Shown here: one piece after another, positions 1 to 5,450 of the stretch | Position numbering within the stretch: the first letter of the stretch is position 1 | Layout: each line of letters starts with the position of its first letter | Source of the DNA: SAR116 cluster bacterium | Lineage (GTDB): Bacteria > Pseudomonadota > Alphaproteobacteria > Puniceispirillales > Marisalimonadaceae | Assembly: GCA_002691795.1 (NCBI GenBank) | Contig: NZIY01000021.1 | Location: 27,620 to 35,008, forward strand | DNA: 7,389 nt | Direction: 5' to 3' | Notes under the pieces: generated by a model | The model's input: only the letters and a program-made list of their open reading frames with translations | Database searches by the model: none | Told to the model about the DNA's origin: nothing | Translations under genes and position numbers: made by a program

Positions 1-548
1 GGTGATGGTGCGTTATTTTTTAAATAATACATTCCTATTTCAAATTCTTTTTTAGCTACATAGTTTCTTAAATATTCTAATTTTGGTTTGGAGTCTTTTG
101 CATACTTAGAGTTAGGATATTTTTTAATTAATTTTTTGAACTTTTGAATAGCAGTCTTGGTAAATTTGCCATCTCGAGTTGGATCAGATATTTGCACATA
201 AAAACACATAGCAATTAGATATTCTGCATACTCTGTAAATTTACCCTTAGGGTTCATTATAATATATTCATTTAAAATAATTATTGTTTCATCTAATTTA
301 TTTAGTTCAAAATTTAGATAAGCGTTGTAAATTTGTGATTGAGCTGAAAAATCTGAGTAAGGAAATTCATCAGTAATTTTTTTAAATTCAATTATGCTTT
401 CTTTGTACTTTTTATCTTTAATAAGATCTAAACCTTTATTAAAAATTTTCTTATCAGTTTCGGTTTCATTTTCTGTAATAATTTTGACATCTTTCGAAGA
501 ACAAGAAACAACTAATAAAAAGAAAAAAATTTTTAAAATATACATCAT
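1..548 (-). CDS. bamD: Outer-membrane assembly lipoprotein BamD (3' end outside window)
   Basis: The frame is open from the ATG at 548 to the window edge, giving 182 residues. No stop is reached. BamD (formerly ComL/YfiO) is an essential lipoprotein partner of BamA in the complex that folds beta-barrel proteins into the outer membrane. Residues 1-16 form a lipoprotein signal: a short hydrophobic stretch ending in VVSC, with Cys16 the lipidated residue. Ser follows the Cys, with no Asp at position +2, so outer-membrane sorting is expected. TPR-like helices follow from about residue 34. The strongest signature is residues 120-176: ISDPTRD, then AIQKFKKLIKKYPNSKYA and KKEFEIGMYYL, which match the BamD family closely. 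Full-length BamD is usually about 240-290 residues, so roughly the last third is missing. Two consecutive ATG codons (548 and 545) could both start it, and no clear Shine-Dalgarno sequence is visible. It lies 53 bases after lpxC, the usual alphaproteobacterial arrangement. Confidence 0.93.
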   Translation of the reverse strand, partial: MMYILKIFFFLLVVSCSSKDVKIITENETETDKKIFNKGLDLIKDKKYKESIIEFKKITDEFPYSDFSAQSQIYNAYLNFELNKLDETIIILNEYIIMNPKGKFTEYAEYLIAMCFYVQISDPTRDGKFTKTAIQKFKKLIKKYPNSKYAKDSKPKLEYLRNYVAKKEFEIGMYYLKNNAPS

Positions 549-557
549 AATTAAGTC

Positions 558-574
558 AGTTAGATAAACTAACT
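558..574 (-). repeat. Short inverted repeat in the lpxC-bamD gap
   Basis: AGTTAG and CTAACT form a perfect 6-bp stem around a 5-base loop. It ends 9 bases before the bamD start codon. Read on the minus strand no T-run follows, so it is not a terminator for lpxC. A T-run follows it on the plus strand (577-583), but no plus-strand gene is present. It could fold in the bamD leader, where no Shine-Dalgarno sequence is seen. The stem is short and AT-rich and may be chance. Confidence 0.3.
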
Positions 575-601
575 TATTTTTTTAATTATTCCAAATTATA
601 A

Positions 602-1552
602 TTAAGCAACATTAATATTTGTTAAAATATTATTCTGCATTGGAAAATATGGTTGAAATGAATTAGATTCTTCAATCTTAAAATTATCTTTATTTTTAAA
701 AATTTTCTTTAGTAATTTGTTATTTAATTCGTGGCCTGGTTCTGATGCATGAAATTTACCTATAATTGGTAGCCCACACATGTAGAAGTCACCAACGCAA
801 TCTAAGACCTTATGTTTAACAAATTCTTGTTTACATCTCAATCCTGAAGAATTTAAAAGCTTATTTTCATCTACAACAATAGCATTATTAAGATTTCCTC
901 CAAGCCCATAACCATAAGCTCTGAGTTTAGTAACATCTTTTGACATACAAAATGTCCTCGCGTAGCAAATTTCATTTAAAAAGTTGTGCTTGTTATGAGT
1001 ATAACAATACTTATCTTTCCCTATCAAAGTGTTGGGATAATTTATTTTCACTGTAAATGAAAGTGATGCTGATGGGTCAACTTTTATAAATCGTTCACCT
1101 AATTTTACACTAATTGTTTTTTGTATTTTAACTATCTTTTTAGGTATTTTTTGTATTTTTATACCTATTTCGTTTATTTTATTTGTAAATTCATTTGAAC
1201 TTCCATCCATTGCAGGTAATTCTGAAGAATTGATCTCGATTAATAAATTATTTATATCAAGCGCATGAAGGGTTGCCAGGAGATGTTCTATAGTAGATAC
1301 AAACACACCTTTATTGTTCTTTAATTTCGAACAAAATCTTGAATCTTCAATATTATTCACATCAACTTTGATTAAGTTATCTTTTTCTAAGTCAACTCTT
1401 TTGAATATTATACCAAAATTTTCTTGAGCAGGTATTAACTTCATATTTACAGCTTTGCCAGAATGAATGCCAACACCATTGAAATAAATTACGGAATTTA
1501 TTGTTTTTTGGTTAACATCAATGTTAAGTATATCTGAATTAAGTATGTTCAT
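602..1552 (-). CDS. lpxC: UDP-3-O-acyl-N-acetylglucosamine deacetylase LpxC
   Basis: LpxC removes the acetyl group from UDP-3-O-acyl-GlcNAc, the committed step of lipid A synthesis, in the cytoplasm. The 316-residue protein has the family's usual length (about 300) and both of its repeated domains. Known active-site residues are visible: Glu89-His90 in TIEHLLATLHAL (equivalent to E. coli E78/H79), MDGSS at 115-119, His247 and Asp251 in KHKVLDCVGDF (the other zinc ligands), and His274 in FHASEPGHELN (catalytic His265 in E. coli). The glycine-rich YGLGGNLNNAIVVD lies at 215-228. The only ATG near the N-terminus is at 1552. It gives about 10-14 more residues than E. coli LpxC before the conserved GVGIHSGK (26-33). 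No convincing Shine-Dalgarno sequence precedes it. It follows ftsA directly after a 90-base gap where ftsZ would normally be. Its presence implies the cell makes lipid A. Confidence 0.97.
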   Translation of the reverse strand: MNILNSDILNIDVNQKTINSVIYFNGVGIHSGKAVNMKLIPAQENFGIIFKRVDLEKDNLIKVDVNNIEDSRFCSKLKNNKGVFVSTIEHLLATLHALDINNLLIEINSSELPAMDGSSNEFTNKINEIGIKIQKIPKKIVKIQKTISVKLGERFIKVDPSASLSFTVKINYPNTLIGKDKYCYTHNKHNFLNEICYARTFCMSKDVTKLRAYGYGLGGNLNNAIVVDENKLLNSSGLRCKQEFVKHKVLDCVGDFYMCGLPIIGKFHASEPGHELNNKLLKKIFKNKDNFKIEESNSFQPYFPMQNNILTNINVA

Positions 1553-1566
1553 AATTATAGGATTAT

Positions 1567-1595
1567 AATATATGGGCTGAAATTCTATATATCAA
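1567..1595 (-). promoter_or_regulatory. Possible sigma-70-type promoter for lpxC-bamD
   Basis: On the minus strand TTGATA (1595-1590) is followed after 17 bases by TATATT (1572-1567). Each box is one mismatch from the TTGACA/TATAAT consensus, and the spacing is ideal. Transcription would start near 1560, only about 8 bases before the lpxC ATG, so the mRNA would be almost leaderless. That would fit the lack of a Shine-Dalgarno sequence there. An overlapping TATAAT at 1567-1562 lacks a good -35 box. In DNA this AT-rich such matches arise easily, so this is tentative. Confidence 0.35.
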
Positions 1596-1606
1596 ATCAA
1601 ATATAG
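1585..1606 (-). repeat. Inverted repeat in the ftsA-lpxC gap
   Basis: CTATAT and ATATAG are perfect 6-base inverted arms separated by 10 bases, which hold a tandem ATCAA/ATCAA on the plus strand. The element overlaps the putative -35 box of lpxC, as an operator would. No T-run follows on the minus strand, so it does not look like a terminator for ftsA. The arms are pure AT apart from the end base pair, and chance is a serious alternative. Confidence 0.25.
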
Positions 1607-1642
1607 TTACTAAATGTTTCACTTTTTATTAAATTAGTATGG

Positions 1643-2860
1643 TTATCCTAAAAACATTTTTTTAAGTTTATAAATAAACGAAAATAAACTTTGATTTTCG
1701 CTCTCCCTTGAACTTTTCAATACTAAACCAACTAAGCAACTAAAGCTTGGTGATTGAAGAAGATCAGGTGCATTTAAAAGACCAATAGGCTTGCCAATTC
1801 TAACATCACATTTGAAATAATTTTTAGCAATATTACTAATTCCATGTAGATTTGATGTTCCACCTGTTATTATAATTTTTGAAATTTTTGAATAATCGGG
1901 AAATGATTGGTTTAATTTATTTACAATTAACTCAAATATTTCTTCTACTCGAGGCTTTATTATTGCAGTTAACATTGATTTAGGAAAATCATGGGATGTT
2001 ATTTCACCTTTTTCAGTTATTATTTTAACATCAATTTTTTTAAAAGCATCAACTTGATCATTATCAACTGACCCATGTAATATTTTAAGTTTTTCCGCCT
2101 CTTCTGCTTCTGTACCTAAACCCTTAACAAGATCACTAGTTATATGGATTCCACCTACTTTTATTATGTTAGAGAAGACCAAATTATCTTTTAAATATAC
2201 GCCAATAGATGTTAAGCTTGCTCCTATATCTATAATTATAGCTCCATGATGCCGTTCTTCTCTAATCATAGTTGAAATTCCTGTTAATTCTGGAGTTATA
2301 TAAAACTTATCTATGTTTAAATGACATAGCTCTACAGTTTTATTTATATTTGTTAAAACATCTCTATCAACAAAAGTATTAATTGCGTCAAGAGTTAAAC
2401 TTTTACTTTTAAGTCCAACTGGGTTGTCAACTTCAAAATCATGATCAATTTTAAATGCTTTAGGTGTTCGACTGAGTGGGACATATTGTTGGTATTTATC
2501 TTTATATTTGTCATCATTCAATAATTTTAAAATATCATGTTTTTTTATAAATTCATTATCAATTTGTAGATTATTAGTTGTGATTTCAGAAAACGGTGAA
2601 CCTCCACTTATGTTACAGTTAAGATTTGAAACCCTGAAACCAGCCATTTCTTCAGCTTTTTCTACAGCTTTGGATATGGCATGAGACAATTTAACTAAAT
2701 CTGTAACTTTTCCTCTATTCAAGCCCATCGAAATATGCTGTCCGAAACCTAGAACTTTTATTTGAATATTATTATTATCTACTGATTGTCCAATCAAACA
2801 TGCAATTTTACTATTACCAATATCTAAACCAACGTGAATTTTATGACTATTTTTTTTAAT
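1643..2860 (-). CDS. ftsA: Cell division protein FtsA, with probable ATT start
   Basis: FtsA is an actin-like ATPase that tethers FtsZ filaments to the inner membrane and recruits later divisome proteins. With the ATT start it has 405 residues, a normal length. Visible actin-fold motifs are phosphate-1 (HVGLDIGNSKIACLIG, 9-24), phosphate-2 (IIIDIGASLTSIGVYL, 208-223) and the adenosine motif (IIITGGTSNLHGI, 329-341). The FtsA-specific 1C region lies around 105-190. Residues 391-405 (SLFSFIYKLKKMFLG) form the C-terminal amphipathic membrane-targeting helix. The first standard start codon in frame is a TTG at 2797, but it falls after phosphate-1 and would remove the first beta strand and part of the ATP site. 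The frame upstream contains no ATG, GTG or TTG before a stop at 2873-2875. ATT at 2860-2858 sits correctly behind a strong GAGGTGAT, so I place the start there. The start is inferred; the family assignment is secure. ftsZ does not follow. Confidence 0.93.
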   Translation of the reverse strand: MKKNSHKIHVGLDIGNSKIACLIGQSVDNNNIQIKVLGFGQHISMGLNRGKVTDLVKLSHAISKAVEKAEEMAGFRVSNLNCNISGGSPFSEITTNNLQIDNEFIKKHDILKLLNDDKYKDKYQQYVPLSRTPKAFKIDHDFEVDNPVGLKSKSLTLDAINTFVDRDVLTNINKTVELCHLNIDKFYITPELTGISTMIREERHHGAIIIDIGASLTSIGVYLKDNLVFSNIIKVGGIHITSDLVKGLGTEAEEAEKLKILHGSVDNDQVDAFKKIDVKIITEKGEITSHDFPKSMLTAIIKPRVEEIFELIVNKLNQSFPDYSKISKIIITGGTSNLHGISNIAKNYFKCDVRIGKPIGLLNAPDLLQSPSFSCLVGLVLKSSRESENQSLFSFIYKLKKMFLG

Positions 2861-2871
2861 TGAATCACCTC
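2858..2871 (-). promoter_or_regulatory. ftsA Shine-Dalgarno sequence and ATT start codon
   Basis: GAGGTGAT (2871-2864) gives eight contiguous bases complementary to the usual 3' end of 16S rRNA, the best such match in the window. Seven bases separate its GAGG core from ATT at 2860-2858, which is optimal spacing. An in-frame stop lies at 2873-2875. AUU is a known rare start codon in bacteria (infC and pcnB of E. coli), and in infC it makes translation sensitive to IF3. The next codons are A-rich (AAA AAA AAT), which favours initiation. Confidence 0.7.
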
Positions 2872-2888
2872 TTTAAAAATATTTAAAG
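2871..2888 (-). promoter_or_regulatory. Hairpin filling the ftsQ-ftsA spacer
   Basis: CTTTAAA and TTTAAAG form a perfect 7-bp stem around a 4-base loop. It starts two bases after the ftsQ stop codon, and its last base is the first base of the ftsA Shine-Dalgarno sequence. In the mRNA it would be melted by ribosomes finishing ftsQ, so it could couple ftsA translation to ftsQ. The stem has a single G-C pair and is weak. As DNA it is also a near-palindrome. The role is inferred. Confidence 0.45.
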
Positions 2889-2889
2889 T

Positions 2890-3681
2890 CTAATTAATTT
2901 TTGGTTTAAGAAAATATTTTCCATTAATTCTTAAATCAATTTCAACAAAATTACCGTTCAGAAGATTATTCTCTGTGTCAACTTTTTTTAAAAGCACTAG
3001 AGTTTCTAATACTTTCATTTCAGGTAATAGAATCTTTACTCCATTCTCTAGATTAATATTCCACCTTCTTTCATTTACAAAAGAAAATGAGTTAAAATTT
3101 AAATTAATTTCACTTTCACTTATTAATCTTAATATAAGATTTGCATTTTTGTTAGAATTTTTTCCTAAAAAAGTTGGTATATGAAATAAATTTGGAGTTA
3201 ATTTAAATGGAATTAAATTATTTTTTCTATCTATCAAAAAATCTTTACTTTTTATACTGGTAAATCCAATAATATGTTTTTCTTCTATTTTAATTAAAAT
3301 TATATTTTTTGAAGATCTCTTTATAATAAATTTCTTAATTAATTGATTTTGTTTTAATACATCTGATATTATGTGAAGATCATTATTAATTTTTGAATTT
3401 CCTAAATTTTTGTTTATGCTTAGGAGTAATTTATTAATGTTCACATATTGATTTCCTTCAATTAATATCTTCGGGATTGATTTTTTGTCATCTGAAGCCA
3501 ATAAAAAAGTCTTTACATTTAAAAAATGGTTTATGAACATTTCCTTTTTTACTGCTAGGATAGAAAAAATTAAAATAACTAAAATTAGAAAAATAATTTT
3601 AAAAAATGTAAGCTTTATTTGATTTGATAATTTTATAATATTGTAAATTATATTAAACCTTCTCAAATTTTGCTTTTTCAA
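2890..3681 (-). CDS. ftsQ: Cell division protein FtsQ (start uncertain)
   Basis: FtsQ is a bitopic inner-membrane protein that links early and late divisome proteins through its periplasmic part. From the TTG at 3681 it has 263 residues, a usual size. It has a short basic cytoplasmic N-terminus, one membrane segment (about 25-44, FFKIIFLILVILIFSILAV), and a POTRA domain of about 70-137 (starting IPKILIEGNQYV). The beta domain follows, with ERRWNINLENGVKILLP at 204-220 and VEIDLRINGKYFLKP near the end, both typical of alphaproteobacterial FtsQ. It lies between ddl and ftsA, as expected. No ATG exists before the membrane segment. Candidate starts are TTG at 3681 (29-base overlap with ddl, no Shine-Dalgarno sequence), TTG at 3666, or ATA/ATT at 3651/3648 behind GAGAAGG. 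All keep the membrane segment. The protein is rich in Lys, Asn and Ile, as the AT bias predicts. Confidence 0.92.
   Translation of the reverse strand: MKKQNLRRFNIIYNIIKLSNQIKLTFFKIIFLILVILIFSILAVKKEMFINHFLNVKTFLLASDDKKSIPKILIEGNQYVNINKLLLSINKNLGNSKINNDLHIISDVLKQNQLIKKFIIKRSSKNIILIKIEEKHIIGFTSIKSKDFLIDRKNNLIPFKLTPNLFHIPTFLGKNSNKNANLILRLISESEINLNFNSFSFVNERRWNINLENGVKILLPEMKVLETLVLLKKVDTENNLLNGNFVEIDLRINGKYFLKPKIN
3646..3664 (-). promoter_or_regulatory. Possible ftsQ ribosome-binding site with ATA/ATT start
   Basis: GAGAAGG (3664-3658), inside the last codons of ddl, is the best Shine-Dalgarno-like sequence near the ftsQ N-terminus. The two in-frame codons at suitable distance are ATA (3651-3649, 6 bases away) and ATT (3648-3646, 9 bases away), just past the ddl stop at 3655-3653. 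Either would give an FtsQ about 10-11 residues shorter, with the membrane segment intact. The GAGAAGG could instead be simply Glu-Lys coding sequence of ddl. Confidence 0.35.
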
Positions 3682-4576
3682 TAAGTTGATGGACTAATTC
3701 TGTCAATGATATATTACAATAGTTTGCTTGTTCTGGGGATAATGAAGTTTTTGTCATACCTGGTTGAGTATTTATTTCAAGCATAAATAATTCTTTTGTA
3801 ATATCGTTATATCTAAAATCACTTCTAGTGATCCCTGAACAGCCCAATAATTTGTGAGCAGATTTAGCCCAATTCATTACTTTTTTATATGTATAATGAG
3901 GTAATTTTGCGGGTAATATGTGATTTGATCCATTGATTGAATATTTTGATTTATAGTCATAGAATAAACTTTTTTTAGACATAATTTCTGTAACTACCAT
4001 AGGTTTGTTATTTAAGACTGAAACAGTTAATTCCCTATTACCAACCAAAGGCTCAACTATAAATTTATCATTAAAAATTTGTTTTTCATGACAATTTAAA
4101 TCACTTTCATTTTTTAAAATCTCTACTTCAACTGAACTACCTCCGGAAATTGGTTTTAGAACTAGTGGCAAAAATTTTCTATATTCTTTCAATGATTTGA
4201 AAAAATATGTGTCTGGAAAAATAATACTTTCTGAGCCATCTTTTGTAGAAACAGTTAAAAAGTGTTTAGTTAACAATTTATTCATGGCTAAGCATGATGT
4301 ACTTGATCCAGAATGAGTGTACGGGATTTTAATTTTATTTAAAAAGGACTGTATAGTACCATCTTCTCCAAACGAACCGTGTAAAGCATTAAAGCAAATG
4401 TCTGGTTTGATATTTAAAATTTGAGCATAAAAATTTTTATTAACTACAATTTTTGATGCTGAATATCTTTTTTTATCAATTGCTTCATAACAGGCGTTTC
4501 CTGAATTCATTGATACTTCTTTTTCTTTACTTAATCCACCCATTAAAAAAGCTACATGTAATTTTTGATTTTTCAT
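3653..4576 (-). CDS. ddl: D-alanine--D-alanine ligase
   Basis: Ddl joins two D-alanines using ATP in the cytoplasm, making the dipeptide that MurF adds to the peptidoglycan precursor. The 307-residue length matches E. coli DdlB (306). Visible family motifs: MGGLSKEKEVSMNSG (12-26) for the first D-Ala site, with Glu18 equivalent to E. coli Glu15; ALHGSFGEDGT (64-74); the ATP-grasp lid LKPISGGSSVEV (140-151); EPLVGNRELTV (175-185); the omega-loop FYDYKSKY (205-212); RSDFR (251-255); and the metal-binding LEINTQPGMT (266-275, Glu267 and Asn269). Tyr207 and Ser147-148 fit the catalytic Tyr/Ser pair. The ending TKTSLSPEQA is typical of alphaproteobacterial Ddl. The ATG start overlaps the murB stop as ATGA (4573-4576), with GGTGA just upstream, so it is probably translated by coupling. 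The YDY loop predicts a true D-Ala-D-Ala rather than a D-Ala-D-Lac ligase. Confidence 0.97.
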   Translation of the reverse strand: MKNQKLHVAFLMGGLSKEKEVSMNSGNACYEAIDKKRYSASKIVVNKNFYAQILNIKPDICFNALHGSFGEDGTIQSFLNKIKIPYTHSGSSTSCLAMNKLLTKHFLTVSTKDGSESIIFPDTYFFKSLKEYRKFLPLVLKPISGGSSVEVEILKNESDLNCHEKQIFNDKFIVEPLVGNRELTVSVLNNKPMVVTEIMSKKSLFYDYKSKYSINGSNHILPAKLPHYTYKKVMNWAKSAHKLLGCSGITRSDFRYNDITKELFMLEINTQPGMTKTSLSPEQANYCNISLTELVHQLIEKAKFEKV

Positions 4577-5445
4577 TTTTCACCAATTATTTTTATTTCC
4601 CAATTAAGTTTTCTTCCTGTTTTTTTAAAAACTTTATCTCTAACTAATTCTCCTAAATTTTCTATATCAGTTGCGCTTGCGTAATTTTCATTAATTATAA
4701 AATTACAATGTTTTTCAGATATAACTGCTCCACCAACTTTCAATCCTCTACACCCAGCATTATCAATAAGTTCCCAAGCCTTGAAATCTTTTCCATTCAT
4801 GAATGTACTTCCACCTGTTTTTAATCCAGTTGGTTGACTGTCCTTTCTAGATTTTATAATTTCTTTCATTTTATCTTGAATACGATTGATAGAACCTTTA
4901 TTTGATCTGAAATTTGCTTTTAAAAACATCCACTCCTGACTAAGACTATTAGATCTATAATTTAGACCTAATTCTTCAACCGTGAATGTTTTTAAAATTC
5001 CCTTTTTATTTACAGCTATAACATTAATTAAAAAGTTTTTTATTTCAGACCCGTAAGCGCCAGAATTCATTCTAATTCCACCGCCAATTGTTCCTGGTAT
5101 CCCAATTAAAAACTCTAATCCACTTCTTGCATTATTTCTTGCAAATCTTGCGACTTCTGCGTCCATAGCACCACAATAAGATGTAATTGTTCCTTTATTA
5201 TCAATTGAAATTTTATTTAATTTATTAAAATGAATTATAATGCCATTATATCCTTTATCTCTAATAACTATGTTGGATCCTGCGCCTAAAGGATAGATGT
5301 TCAAATTAGATTTATTTTTTTTTAAAAATGATATTAAATCTTCTTCAGTTTCTGGTTGAAAATAAATTTTAGATGTTCCGCCAACTCCGAACCAAGTTAA
5401 TCTATTTAATTTTTTATTTTTGACTATATTATTTTTTTCAATCAT
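4573..5445 (-). CDS. murB: UDP-N-acetylenolpyruvoylglucosamine reductase MurB
   Basis: MurB reduces UDP-GlcNAc-enolpyruvate to UDP-MurNAc with NADPH and FAD, in the cytoplasm. The 290-residue protein shows the FAD-binding LGAGSNIVIRD (53-63) and GIPGTIGGGIRMNSGAYG (115-132), with TWFGVGGTSKIY near the start (17-28). NYRSN (162-166) carries the substrate-binding Tyr-Arg. GGSTFMN (211-217) provides Ser213, the proton donor that corresponds to E. coli Ser229, and Glu283 in NWEIKIIG is the final catalytic acid. It resembles the shorter type II MurB common outside enterobacteria. I chose the ATG at 5445, five bases after the murC stop. A TTG at 5457 would add four residues (LLNK) and overlap murC by 7 bases. 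Neither has a good Shine-Dalgarno sequence, so coupling to murC is likely. Its TGA stop overlaps the ddl ATG. Confidence 0.96.
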   Translation of the reverse strand: MIEKNNIVKNKKLNRLTWFGVGGTSKIYFQPETEEDLISFLKKNKSNLNIYPLGAGSNIVIRDKGYNGIIIHFNKLNKISIDNKGTITSYCGAMDAEVARFARNNARSGLEFLIGIPGTIGGGIRMNSGAYGSEIKNFLINVIAVNKKGILKTFTVEELGLNYRSNSLSQEWMFLKANFRSNKGSINRIQDKMKEIIKSRKDSQPTGLKTGGSTFMNGKDFKAWELIDNAGCRGLKVGGAVISEKHCNFIINENYASATDIENLGELVRDKVFKKTGRKLNWEIKIIGEK

Positions 5446-5450
5446 CTTGT

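Noticed and set aside
555..583. Rho-independent terminator on the plus strand
   Set aside because: The hairpin plus T-run shape is there, but no plus-strand gene ends here and the stem is short and AT-rich, so I list only the inverted repeat.
1643..2797. TTG at 2797 as the FtsA start
   Set aside because: It begins after the conserved phosphate-1 motif and has no Shine-Dalgarno sequence before it. The reading frame upstream clearly encodes FtsA sequence.
2975..3184. Plus-strand open frame of 69 codons
   Set aside because: It lies wholly opposite ftsQ, has no recognisable motif, and looks like a shadow of the AT-rich coding strand.
4453..4647. Plus-strand open frame of 64 codons with a hydrophobic product
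   Set aside because: It is antisense to the ddl start and murB end. Its Phe/Leu-rich product comes from reading Lys-rich codons backwards.
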